Source: Sarcocystis neurona (taxonomy: Eukaryota; Apicomplexa; Conoidasida; Eucoccidiorida; Sarcocystidae). From it: a stretch of DNA of 64,000 nucleotides. Position numbers and translations under genes: made by a program. The DNA lies in NCBI GenBank assembly GCA_000727475.1, contig KL647288.1:8521414-8585413 (forward strand), given 5' to 3'. Positions within the stretch are counted from its first letter, which is position 1. Each line of letters opens with the position of its first letter. Shown piece by piece: positions 26,401 to 35,051 of this stretch. Below the pieces are notes generated by a model, which was not told the origin of the DNA, did no database searches, and saw only the letters and a program-made list of their open reading frames with translations.

Positions 26401-29400
26401 CAGTTGTTTCAACCAGGCAGCCTCCACGCGGACTGCCTTGCGCAACTGGATTTCCCTTTCCTCATTGCGTTGTCTGTCTACTTCCCCGTATGCACACAAA
26501 TGCGTATACTTAAATATGCATATATATATATATATATCTTTGTACCTATACTTGTGCACGTGAGTGTCTGCAGCTTCTGTCTGAATTCGTGCATGCCGGG
26601 ACACTGGTCGCAGACCAGCTCCTGTCAGTCGCGGCTGGCGTTTGTGTAGACCCATGTAGGTACCTCGCTATATATATATATATATATGTATATACATAGG
26701 TGTACTATAACATGTATGGGTGTATGCTTGGTCGATGCAGAAAACTGCCTCTGGCAGGTCTTAAATGCCGTTAAGGATTTGTGTGAAAGCATAAATCTCC
26801 ATATTCTGCAGTTGCGTTCTCTATTCGCATGTTTACAAATATATATACATACACATGTATACATACATATATATATATATGTGTATAAGTGTTTGCAAAA
26901 ATCTACTTGTGTAGTGTGCCCTACTCTATTTGTACACATACAAAGACAACACACTTCCTCATACATACATGTATATATATATGTGTATATATGTGTCCAC
27001 ATGTATGTGCTTACGCCGGTGTCTGCCTACACTTTCGTATACATGATACAGATTATGCCGTGTACATATATATAGGTATGTAAGCATATTTATGCAGGTG
27101 TGTCTGTGTACATACAAATATACATACATATATATATATATATACATACTTATATTTACACATATACATATATATATATATGTGCGTGTATGTCTGTGTA
27201 CTGAGTATCTACGTGAAATATCCATTACACGTAAATACGTATACATACATCTATGTGTATATATGTATATACGAGTATACATCTGTATATGTGTGTATAT
27301 ATATATAGATGTGCTTTCGTCTTCTTTTTTGCGTGTAGGGTGCAACATTGCGAGAGTTCAGCAGGGGCTGCCAGGGGCTGTCGATTCCCCCTTTATCATC
27401 TGTTAGCGACGCGCGATACGCTTTTGCTGTTTTGGCGGACCTGTTCTCTTCTTTCTCTTCCGTCTCGCCTATGCTTTTGCGCAGGGACTACATCGGTAAG
27501 TTGCAATGCTGCTGCTGTCCTTCTGTTGCTTCTGCACGGGGGCCTAGTTGCAGCGGCGTTGCTGCAGCAGGCGAAATCACACAAAGGCCAACGTGCATGC
27601 GCCGGTGCGACTGTTGTAGCTCCGCTGGTTGAGGCAGAATTCGAAGCACTGTGTTCTGCTGCTGTGATTAGCTCTGCTGCTGCTGTGATTTAGATTTGCT
27701 GCCTCTCTGGCTAGGACTGCTGCTGCTGTGGTTAGCTTTGCTGCTGCTCCTGTTTAAGTGCACTGCTGCTTTGATTTACGTCCGCTGCTGCTGTGGCTAC
27801 GTCTGCTGCTGCTGTGGCTACGTGTGCTGCCGCTATGACGAGGTTTGCTGCTGCTGTGGCTGCCTCTGCTGGTGTTGCAGTTCGATCTGCTGCTGCTGTG
27901 GCGACTTCTGCCGCTGTTGCGTTCGACGTGCTCTGCTGTGGCTACGACTGCCGCTGTCGTGGTTCGATCTGCTGCTCCTGCGGCTCGATTTGCTGCTACT
28001 GCGGTTCGATTTGCTGCTGGTACGGTTAGGTCTGTTAACGCTGCAGCTTGATGTGACGCTGCTGCAGGAGAATTTATTGTTGGTGAAGTAGTTGCTGTTT
28101 CTAAGTGAAACGACCATTGTTTCGCCTATTTTTCGCTGGATAAAAGTATTAGTGGCTGCTGCTGCATCACCGCCTCCTCCTGTCTTCCCGTATTTCGAGA
28201 AGGCGTGCCCGGAATTGCTCTCGGGGTATTTGTGACTCTCGCGCTTCTTGTCACTTCGAGCTGCTGCTACCGTCAACCGTCACCGCAGACCCACCGGCGC
28301 TGAGGCATCTGCTGCTGACCCGTTGTAAACTTCTGCATGTGCCACATACACGCGTGCTTTCTCAGGGCCTCGTTTTCTAGGGATGTGCATGCGCCACCTC
28401 GGTGGCTTGGTGCGTCTTCGCTTCTCACAAAAGTGCACGCTTGCTCGTGTAAATAGACACCTAGTGACACAAGTGCATAGGCAAACGTACTCATAGACTT
28501 ACACAAGAGCGACGAAGGTGGTACAAAAATATAAAAAGATGCAGACGCCCGTGGTAGGACAACAGCACCGAAGGTATTCACGGCACACACACACACACAG
28601 AGGTATGTATATGTGTGAATATACATGTGTCCGATATGCGCATGACTCAGAATATTCCCCGCCACGTATGTGTACATATATCTGTATATATGCACGATCC
28701 CGATAAGTGTCTGAATCAAAATAGTCCCCTCCTCTCTCTCTCTCTATATATATATATATGTTTATATACATACGTTTACATATAAAGCTATGCGTATGTA
28801 GAATGGGCGTAGGTGTGTACGCATATGTACGCCAGTATTGATAAAGTGTGTAAGCGACTAAGTAGGACGAGACGAGCTACGGGAAGAAACACGGGACGAA
28901 TTTGGAGTTTGTCAAGTGACGGCCCTGCGCAGAGGGAAGAAGTGGAGGGGGGGCACGTCTCGTAGCTACTGAACAAGAAGGCAGAGGGCAGCAGAAGCCG
29001 CGCTGGTGTCTAGACACCTCGCGGTGCCCGTGAAGCGGCTCTCCAGCGACATGCATCGTTGTTTGGAGTGCGTGCGTATTTGCTACGCGGTTTCCTTTTC
29101 TGCAGGCATGCAGGCCGTCGAGGGACTGGACGCCATGCGCGACTGGGAAGCGTAAGCACCAGAAATATGACGCTTTACACTTCTTCCGTTTTCCCAATTG
29201 CAACAGGTGCTGCAGTCTTTCCTTCTGAGTATACATTTCTTTGCTTATTTATATATATACATACATATATATGTGCTGGGCGCCATCACGAACAAGAGCC
29301 GCTGCTAGTTGTACATATACATATATGCATACATGTTTATATATATATATGTACATACATACATGTGTGTATATATATATATATGTATATATGTTTGTTC

Positions 29401-29733
29401 GTACATACATGTATGTATGTATGCACGTACATATACATCTATATATACACATATATATATATATATGCATATGCGTGCGTACATTAATGTATACATGTGT
29501 GTATATATATATATGTATATATAATATGCGTATATGTATATATATATATAGATGCGTATACGCATATATATACACATGTATGTATGTATGTATGTATATA
29601 TATACATATATACATATACATATATATACATATACGCATATATATACATATATATATGTATATATATATATATGGATATGTACGTGCATACATACATACA
29701 TGTACGTACAAACATATATACATATGTATATAC

Positions 29734-29764
<31 letters not shown>

Positions 29765-29820
29765 TTGTTTACTGGCAATCTATCGAGAGAAACTTTTGTG
29801 GCGAGTTTGTTAAAGCGAAC

Positions 29821-29855
<35 letters not shown>

Positions 29856-30605
29856 CGTGGATTTTTGTCTCAGTATATACATAACGAGATATATTCGTGT
29901 ACACCGGAGTGTAAAATTTATATGCATGTTAATCCTATGCATGTCCACCTATATATGAATATGGAACTCTTACTTGTACTGACGTATCTGCACGTATAGT
30001 TTAGGTGAGCGCACACAGGTCCTCGATTTCATCTGCATGCGTCCATGCGCTGCGTGAATAGGTACGACATTTCTTGTCTGCTGGCCGGTGGCGCCATCCT
30101 GCTGCCGATGCACGTACGCGTGCGTGCTGCTATTAATATGTCTCTGTCTTTGTATTTCAGATACGGCTTCCCATTGTTCGTGCGTATCGCTGAGCTCCCA
30201 GTCTATTGCCCGAATCTGTTTCCGCCCGCAGCAGCGGCGCAGCGGGAGTTTCTGAAGCGGCTCCTGCGGCTGTACGTGAAGAGAGAGGACGTGTTGGTCG
30301 GCCGCTGCTTCCTCGCTCTGCGCAGTGCTGCATATGAAACGCTGCAGAGCCTGCAGCTGCAGGCAGCAGCAGTGGTGCGCGGGCGGCAGCAGGAGCTGCA
30401 GCAGCTGTGTGAACAGGATCCGGCAACCTGTGCGCTTGTTGAGGAGTTGATGGCACAGCAAATCGCAGAACGTAAAGCGCAGCAGCACCAGGAGCAGCAG
30501 CAGCGCACCGCACTTTCAGCGGGATCATCGCAGCAAACGCGCTTGAAGACAAGAAGCAGAATTTGGTCCGCTGCGCGTCCCCGTGACGGCTCCTGTGTAA
30601 AGTGA
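2..30605 (+). CDS. Composite gene: giant Ala-rich protein fused to a degenerate myosin-like motor (5' partial)
   Basis: Proposed gene of about 20 exons: 2-11717, 13352-13458, 13983-14080, 14491-14515, 14711-14794, 15104-15157, 16309-16540, 18630-18802, 19832-20157, 20651-20736, 22023-22090, 24235-24487, 24771-24792, 25394-25449, 25879-25988, 26404-26487, 26574-26645, 26758-26815, 27355-27495, 29106-29151, 30161-30605. Every junction is GT-AG and each exon phase fits the next. The sum gives about 4751 residues in one frame, ending at a stop at 30603-30605. The first ~3900 residues are Ala-rich low complexity; the last ~850 follow the order of landmarks of a myosin head. Known of the family: myosin heads need P-loop, switch I and switch II to hydrolyse ATP. 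Here all three are unrecognisable, so I infer a non-catalytic motor. The left end lies outside the window. Alternatively these are two genes, with the first stopping at 11800. Individual boundaries of the smallest exons are uncertain. Confidence 0.6.
4197..4214. repeat. 18-bp perfect palindrome, dispersed GTGTACGTACAC family
   Basis: The sequence CCGGTGTACGTACACCGG is a perfect palindrome inside the Ala-rich exon. In frame it encodes the GVRTPE start of a short peptide unit. The same core occurs at 20613, 40045, 48521, 57712 and 59700. Confidence 0.85.
12563..12800. other. Non-repetitive island with exon-like reading on both strands
   Basis: A 240-bp stretch without microsatellites. On the plus strand it has two acceptor-like sites (CTTGCATTGCAG near 12579 and CTCTGCAG near 12706), each followed by an open segment. 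On the minus strand it reads as an amphipathic helix-like peptide ([20 protein letters not shown], about 12775-12715) ending near a GTACGT donor. Neither plus reading fits the phase of the motor exons. It could be an alternative exon, a short antisense gene or a decayed exon. Confidence 0.25.
12780..13115. repeat. ~40-bp minisatellite with TATA core
   Basis: About eight imperfect units alternate a GAGAAGCTCCCACTAC-like segment (variants GAGGAACCACC, GAGGAGTTCCC, GAAACCACCAC) with a TATATATA tract. It fills the right end of proposed intron 1. Confidence 0.75.
13352..14080 (+). CDS. Motor exons 2-3: start of the myosin-like head (EDMT to actin-side N-terminal subdomain)
   Basis: Exon 13352-13458 encodes EDMT followed by a Leu-rich helix and MGYISDSYR. 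This fits the myosin head opening, in which DMT is followed by a Leu-rich stretch, IYTYIG and a strand. Exon 13983-14080 follows in phase 0 and encodes [20 protein letters not shown], matching the spacing of the usual NP-F-x-x-L-P-I-Y-T segment; the Pro of the conserved NP is gone. The donor after exon 2 is GTACGC. For exon 3 I use GTACAC at 14081, because it gives the phase needed by the next exon; GT at 14073 is the alternative. The region that would carry AYR-M-Q-S-I-L-I before the P-loop is short or missing. Confidence 0.6.
14491..16540 (+). CDS. Motor exons 4-7: P-loop and switch I region, both eroded
   Basis: Exons 14491-14515, 14711-14794, 15104-15157 and 16309-16540. The first two join to read [19 protein letters not shown] where a myosin has GESGAGKTE plus the HF helix (T-K-x-x-x-x-Y-L). 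Gly-Lys-Thr is not kept. The 54-nt exon is basic ([10 protein letters not shown]) and sits where loop 1 falls. The 232-nt exon reads [15 protein letters not shown] where switch I (N-A-x-T-x-x-N-x-NSSRFGK-F) should be. It then continues with the conserved-looking [13 protein letters not shown] strand-turn-helix and, before its donor, MLRLLAG, equivalent to the H-x-x-Y-x-L-L-x-G segment. The NSSR signature is absent. The acceptor of exon 7 follows a 250-bp CTG-rich pyrimidine tract. Exon 15104-15157 is the least certain. Confidence 0.55.
16541..18629 (+). other. Intron with CTG-rich segments and TA microsatellite
   Basis: Donor GTGAGA at 16541, acceptor GTGTTACAG at 18629. It holds TATA/TACATA runs (16990-17020, 17560-17600, 17640-17780) and a CTG-rich tract (18160-18530). 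A Trp-containing open segment at 16755-16832 ([20 protein letters not shown]) has plausible splice sites but only fits the flanking phases in another frame, so I left it out. I see no independent gene here. Confidence 0.5.
18630..20157 (+). CDS. Motor exons 8-9: upper 50 kDa region with VERIN helix
   Basis: Exons 18630-18802 and 19832-20157. The join from exon 7 gives [16 protein letters not shown], and the sequence continues [16 protein letters not shown] with [14 protein letters not shown]. This follows the myosin order of F-x-x-x-x-x-A-M-x-x-x-G-F, then E-x-Q, then I-L-A-A-I-L-H-L-G-N. Exon 9 has [19 protein letters not shown] (family: A-x-L-L-G-V-x-x-E-x-L) and, after an insert, [19 protein letters not shown], close to A-L-Y-x-R-L-F-x-W-L-V-x-R-I-N-x-x-L. 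This is the best-preserved stretch of the motor. The exon 9 end is chosen for phase; GTAGGC at 20135 is an alternative donor. Confidence 0.65.
20613..20628. repeat. 16-bp perfect palindrome of the GTGTACGTACAC family, intronic
   Basis: CGGTGTACGTACACCG, 22 bp upstream of the acceptor of the proposed exon at 20651. It shares its core and flanking CCG with the palindrome at 4197. Confidence 0.8.
20651..24487 (+). CDS. Motor exons 10-12: switch II and relay region, eroded
   Basis: Exons 20651-20736, 22023-22090 and 24235-24487. Exon 11 reads ELPFGVSVF where myosins have the switch II motif D-I-x-G-F-E-x-F. FG survives, but the catalytic Asp and Glu do not. It continues [11 protein letters not shown], in the place of F-E-Q-L-x-I-N-Y-A-N-E, and joins exon 12 as [18 protein letters not shown] (family: L-Q-x-x-F-x-x-H-V-F-x-x-E-Q-x-x-Y). 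The rest of exon 12 is a Ser/Pro/Glu-rich insert. Exon 10 ([16 protein letters not shown]) partly repeats the R-x-N-x-x-L pattern of exon 9 and is less certain. Intervening introns are TA/TACATA rich; a segment at 20841-20900 with an acceptor was rejected on phase. Confidence 0.55.
22091..24234 (+). other. 2.1 kb intron: pyrimidine/CTG-rich block then TA repeats
   Basis: Donor GTAACG, acceptor TTTGTTTTTCAG. Bases 22100-22740 are GC- and CT-rich, and open in several frames on both strands without any family signal. From 22793 to 24180 it is a tandem repeat followed by TATA, CTAT and TACATA microsatellites. I see no gene inside. Confidence 0.55.
22793..23065. repeat. ~62-bp intronic minisatellite, about five units
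   Basis: Units start near 22793, 22856, 22918, 22977 and 23040. Each has TTGTTAGCTTGCTGCTTCTA (or a variant), then a CATATCTG segment, a TATATA tract of variable length and GTAGATGG. The units match closely, suggesting recent expansion. Confidence 0.8.
24771..26815 (+). CDS. Motor exons 13-18: lower 50 kDa region, fragmented
   Basis: Exons 24771-24792, 25394-25449, 25879-25988, 26404-26487, 26574-26645 and 26758-26815, all phase-compatible. Together they keep the order of myosin landmarks in weak form. NCFYRLM stands for D-N-x-x-C-L-x-[18 protein letters not shown] for G-I-L-x-L-L-D-E-E-C-x-F-P-x-[15 protein letters not shown] for I-x-H-Y-A-G-x-V-x-[17 protein letters not shown] for L-L-x-S-S-x-x-F-x-x-x-[19 protein letters not shown] stands for the F-x-x-x-L-x-x-L-M-x-x-L-x-x-T-x-P-H-F helix. 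The R-C-I-K-P-N motif is not found. Donors include a strong GTATGT after exon 13. Each exon alone is weak; the case is the order and phase. Confidence 0.5.
27355..29151 (+). CDS. Motor exons 19-20: approach to the converter
   Basis: Exon 27355-27495 ends at a GTAAGT donor after LLRRDYI. Exon 29106-29151 has a TTTCCTTTTCTGCAG acceptor and a GTAAGC donor and encodes [15 protein letters not shown], which sits where myosins have Q-L-x-x-x-G-V-L-E-x-I-R-I. An upstream acceptor at 27338 would lengthen exon 19 by 16 bases in the same frame. I prefer 27355 because it fits the phase of exon 18. The first part of exon 19 is Ser-rich with no myosin counterpart. Confidence 0.5.
27496..29105 (+). other. 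1.6 kb intron with 24-nt periodic CTG minisatellite
   Basis: Bases 27660-28060 are a CTG-rich repeat listed separately. Bases 28080-29105 carry little repeat, apart from a short CA run near 28587 and TA near 28745. The antisense strand of 27833-28276 is open and Gln/Ser-rich, which I take as a mirror of the CTG tract. Confidence 0.5.
27670..28040. repeat. 24-nt imperfect tandem repeat in CTG context
   Basis: About 13 imperfect units of the form GCTGCTGCTGTGGCTACGTC with variants ending TTCGATTT. The spacing is about 24 nt, so one frame reads as repeated SAAAVAT. It lies in an intron of the motor gene model. Confidence 0.7.
29225..29860. repeat. TATA/TACATA microsatellite block
   Basis: Nearly continuous TATATA, TACATA and TGTATG repeats with interspersed GCGTAC, inside the last intron of the motor gene model. 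Open frames here read only as Tyr/Ile/His/Val repeats and are not coding. Confidence 0.85.
30161..30605 (+). CDS. Motor exon 21: converter, lever helix and short C-terminal tail
   Basis: Acceptor CTTTGTATTTCAG at 30160. The join with exon 20 gives [19 protein letters not shown], matching the myosin sequence in which G-F-P is followed by R, F-x-E-F and R-Y; the GFP signature is intact. It continues [18 protein letters not shown] (family: Y-x-x-G-x-T-K-V-F-L-R). Then comes [19 protein letters not shown], an IQ-like lever (A-x-x-I-Q-x-x-x-R-G-x-x-x-R) that may bind a calmodulin-like light chain. A Gln/Glu-rich tail ends at the stop at 30603. The tail has no obvious cargo domain. The frame is also open upstream to 30045, but the acceptor gives the better homology. 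A GTAAAG donor at 30596 could carry the protein into further tail exons. Confidence 0.65.
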
Positions 30606-30684
30606 CCCGCGTAAATGCAGCGGAAGGTGTTGTGAACTGCTTCTTTGGTCTTTGTGCAGCGCTTTTTTGCCGCCCTAAAGCAGT

Positions 30685-30905
30685 AGGGGGGGCAGCCGGG
30701 ACAACAACGCAACAAGCAGCAGCAGCAGCAGCAACATCGACCACAACAAAGGCACTAGCAGCATCACGCACACACACGGCGACAGAAAAGCAGTGGTGCC
30801 AAAGGCAGCGGCAGCAACAACACCAGTCGATCTGCTGGAAAACCATACTCCAGCTTTTCTGTTACATGGAACTCGTGACACGCTGGATTTATTTTCTTCT
30901 ATTTG
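30685..30905 (+). other. Possible extra 3' exon or degenerate coding segment
   Basis: Downstream of the motor stop, after a pyrimidine tract and AG (TTTTTTGCCGCCCTAAAGCAG), one frame runs through Ser/Asn repeats into TPVDLLENHTPAFLLHGT and stops at TGA near 30900. The peptide is not repeat-like and could be an alternative C-terminus of the motor gene. It needs a phase-2 donor in the previous exon, and only a weak GTCCGC is available. Confidence 0.25.
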
Positions 30906-31225
30906 AACTCCTGCCGCTGAATAGGTGCTGGCTGTCACCCCTCGGCAGGAAATTCTGCCCACATCAGTTCACACCCGCCGCTGTTGCTGCTGCTGTCTGC
31001 TGGTGGTGCTGCTGGGTCTGCTGTTGCCGCTGCAGCATCTGCTGCTGCTGCTACTGCTATCTCTACTGCTGCTGCTGCATTTGCTGCTGCTGCTGCATCT
31101 AACTCTGTAGCTGCACCAGCTGCTGGCACTTCTGACGGTGTAGCTGCACCTGCCGCTGCCGCTTCTGCCGCGCTGCATGTAGCCACTCCTGCCGCTTCTA
31201 TCACTGCTTTTTGCTTGTGCTGCAG

Positions 31226-33041
31226 TGGGAACCCCTTCGAGATCAACACATTGCGAGCTTGTCGCATATTTGTATCCGTACGTACACGTGTATCTATATG
31301 TGTGTGCGTGCGATTTGTAAGCGTGCCTTTGATCCTGCGGTGCTGTGTAACGGCTTCTCCCGTCAGTCAAGAACAATGACTCTTAGACACAAGCTGTACT
31401 TGTTGAATGGATCGACGGGTGAGCTGCTGCTGCTGGAGTACAGGTGCTGCTGCGGCTCGACGCGAGGTACAAGGCAGGAAGCATTTGGTTGCTGTTTGTG
31501 GGGAGTCAGTCAACCGGGACGACAAATTGTTCATGTACTGAGCATTTGCAGGCAACTTGCGAGAATACATGCACGTTGTTTCTGAGGCACCCGCCGTTTG
31601 ATTCTTCCCAACAATAAGAAAAAGCTCAACAACGTCTACTATCCCGTGGTTGTAGCTCCAAACGTTTGAAACATGTGTGAGTGCGCTTCTCGTAGTTGCA
31701 CACATTGTACACCGGCGGATCCCTACCTACCTCTAGAGACACGTAGACCTGTCCTCGTAACCTTTATATATATACATATATATGTGTAAATATATATGTA
31801 TACATATATATAATGCAAATATATGTATGTATATATATATATGTATGAATATGTGTATATACGTATATACATAAATATATATATATATATGCGTGTAAAG
31901 CAGGAATGCGCAGCTCGCTGTTTGTTGCTGTTCTCATCCGTTCACTCGTCTTCGCACTGGGTCCTCGTGCAACTGCTCTTGACCGGTGACACCTACGTTG
32001 ATACGAGTGCCCGAACTGTTCTTTCGTGAACGCGGTGGCAGCAATCAGTGGGCACAGCGGCAGCAAGCGATATAGACTACACGGAGAGAAGAGAGGCTGT
32101 TCAGGGGGCCTCAAACGCAAGACGCCGCGACATGTGCGTATGCGGCGCACACGGCTCTACAACGCCAATGCTACTGAAAAACATGTAAACCTACGTCGAG
32201 TCATCTTTGTCGTGTTTGTGGAGGAACAACGAGTCACTTGCTGTCTCTCCCGCCAGCGCGTCCTGGAGGCTCAAGCAGACGGCTGCAGGTTCCTCAGCGT
32301 GCAGCCACCGCTAGTATATCTAGCCAGTCGTCTCCGTAGGCATAGGCATAGGGTAGACAGGAGTGTGGCTACCAGGAAGGCAGCAGCTTGTTGTAAGAAC
32401 AGCGACCTCAAAAAAAGGTGGCAGCACCTGTGTCGAACTGCGGCTGCCTGATTGTGTGGCGAGCGACGGTTAGAGCTAGCGGCTTAGGCGCTGCAAGCGG
32501 AGCCTTGAACTGCCAGTAATTCGCTGGACGCTTTGTTGATTCGGAGAGCCAACTAGGTATGTACGTACCTCGAAAATTATAGAAGCTGCTAAAAGCACAG
32601 TGCACACATATATATATATATATATGTATATATATCTTCCCTATACATATATATATATAAATCTGTGTAGATATATACAAATATATATATGTCTCTCTCT
32701 CTACATATACATATCTACACCTATATATTAGAATACAACCAATCACCGTCCACCTAGCTGCTGCTCTTTGTACAGGTACGACCTCCGGAAAGCGACGACA
32801 TCCCCTTGTTCAGTATCAGCAGTAACGTAGCGAGCAGCGAACAGCCGCGTCAGCTTCTAACCGTCGCACCATCAGATATAATGGCAGCAGGAGCCCGTGC
32901 GACAGGGCAGTGGGGAACCGCGCTGCAGCAGCACCGAGCGAGTTGCAGCAATAGCAGCAAGCGATCTGGGTCAGGCAGCGGCATCAGGATGCCGCGCTGC
33001 AGTATCTCGTATCTGCTAGCTACGAGGGCGACTATTCGTTT
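31226..33041 (+). CDS. Unrecognised beta-strand-rich protein, six phase-consistent exons
   Basis: Exons 31226-31277, 31322-31418, 31552-31595, 31904-31985, 32105-32352 and 32776-33041 join in one frame with GT-AG borders. The protein alternates short hydrophobic strands and polar turns, for example [20 protein letters not shown] across a junction, [31 protein letters not shown] and [10 protein letters not shown]. This looks like blades of a divergent beta-propeller (WD40-like), but no blade has a clear GH...WD signature. The last exon is Ser/Arg-rich. Its start is not seen: the first exon needs two bases from an upstream exon, perhaps 30925-30960. As it lies on the same strand 620 bp after the motor, it may be a separate gene or a tail of that gene; some coccidian myosins carry WD40 tails. 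The upstream CTG tract (30970-31220) serves as pyrimidine tract. Confidence 0.45.
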
Positions 33042-35016
33042 GTATACACTTATACGTATATGTGGGTATATATACGTATATGCGTATACGTGTGTACGCG
33101 TGTATACGAACACAAGTACAGCCACACCAACCAGAGCAACAATAACAACGTACTACGGCAAAGCCTCCACGTGTGTGACTATCTCACTTCATTAGATAGA
33201 AGCACCTTCTGCCTGGCATACATGTATACATATATATGTGTATATATAGTGCAAGTGGCCCTTGTGCTGGAAGCATCATCTGTCTGGCACGTATAGACAT
33301 ATGTATATACATTATGGAGATAAGACGCCACTGAAGAGGCCGCACCAGTCCATTCGTAGGTTGTGAGCAGACGAACACCTTGAGACTGGCAGCGTGTGTG
33401 CGGCCGAAGAAGAGGTCGCTCAGCTCACCTAATTCTCCTCTCCTACTTACATGTATCAGCCAAGGGTCAGCTGGTACCAACAATTTACATATGTACATAT
33501 ATAGATAGGTGTACTGGGAAGGCTTCGAAGTAACGAATATTTGCGCAGTCGTGAGGTCCTGGCCACATGATTGTAGGTGAGCACGTCAACTCTGCCCGTT
33601 CAAATCTGCTCTCAAACATACATATATATAGATGTATAATCCAGGCGTCAAGCGGTAACAATATATACATGTGTGCCTATACGTGTGTACTATTAACGCT
33701 TTGAAATAATGCACTTTTCCTCAACTTTGAGGTCCACGGTATTTCTGTGGCGACGCGTGCATGTCCACCCCGAGGCGTGTGAGTTGTAGTCTACCAGTGA
33801 CAACACCTTCGCGCGCGTATGCCCGCAAGACCCCAGTTCCGTACACAAACACAGACGCGTCTCCATGCCAGAACGTACGCACGCATAAATATACACATGC
33901 CCAGCTGATATAGATAGAGACATATATACGTAGAGGGCGCCACACGCATCGCCATGAGAACGTGCTCCACGTGGAATACACAAGTGTAGATAAACTTACA
34001 CGTGGCCTCACCATGCAAGTCCTTGTGCACGCTTCATACATCAATGTGTACGTCCCCTCTGTATACGCGTATACGTGTGACTGCGTATAAATACATGTAT
34101 GCATATACATATATATATAAATGCGTGCCAAATGAGCAAATGGCTGCAGTGAATTCTTCACACATGCACAAACTTTAAAAGACGAACAAAGAGAGACAGC
34201 CCATTTTGGGGCAGCAGGGAGAAGAGGACATTCGTCGCGCAGCGCGTGTACGCGATCACTCACGGGACACATGCAGGAAGCGCGCATCCGGACTCTACGA
34301 AGATGACCCTAGTAACAATAACGCACACGGATACTCGCACTCTTCATATGGGCACGTCTAAACGTATCTTATGCATGCGGCTGGGCACACTTCTACGCCT
34401 CCGTGCAAAAGCGCATCTTCACATGTACACACATATACGTTTGAAGGAATGCATATATATCTGCAGAAATATATGTGCTAACACGTACATGCCATCACAT
34501 GTACGTATACATATCTCGATTCATTGAAAGTGCGACCTCTGTGCTGGCCTCCAGAGCCTGCAGAGGTCCACGTCTGCACAGACGTACACACAGATGTAGA
34601 CAAGAGGAAGAAAAAGACAGACGGACCGAACATACATATTTATGTGTGGCTGCCGTTGAAAACCACGAGCGTCGTCTACATTGCCAAACAAAGAGCAGGC
34701 GTCAGAAGAAGTACTACGGGGCCCGCCAGCCGGAGGCAGTCAAGAAGCGGAAGGTCTGCAGGCCGATGGTAGTGCCGAGTGCGTAGCCCACCGTTCCCCA
34801 GAAAATAGCGGGCATCACGAGGTCCGGCCGCTTCAGTACATTACCTGCAGCCGCGGCACACAGGCAGGTGCCACACGTCGTCAAGCATGTCTACACGCAA
34901 GGACTACAAATGCGCTGCCGCGTTCGAGCCACTCTCCACAAGTCCTCAAGACGAGCGCTTTCTGCATGCAGGAAGCTCTGCATGCGTTCCCACGCTCACT
35001 TGCGACCCAACCTCCT

Positions 35017-35051
<35 letters not shown>

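Noticed and set aside
27940..28025. GGTTCGAT-type strings resembling tRNA T-loops
   Set aside because: They are part of the 24-nt CTG repeat; no acceptor stem, D-arm or anticodon arm can be folded around them.
29225..29958. Overlapping 110-199-codon frames on both strands
   Set aside because: TACATA/TATATG repeats lack stops in some frames; composition is Tyr/Ile/His/Val only.
30045..30160. Open frame continuous with the last motor exon, starting before the acceptor
   Set aside because: It is in frame, but the acceptor at 30160 gives the exact GFP junction with the exon at 29106 and a correct phase; the upstream part has no myosin counterpart.
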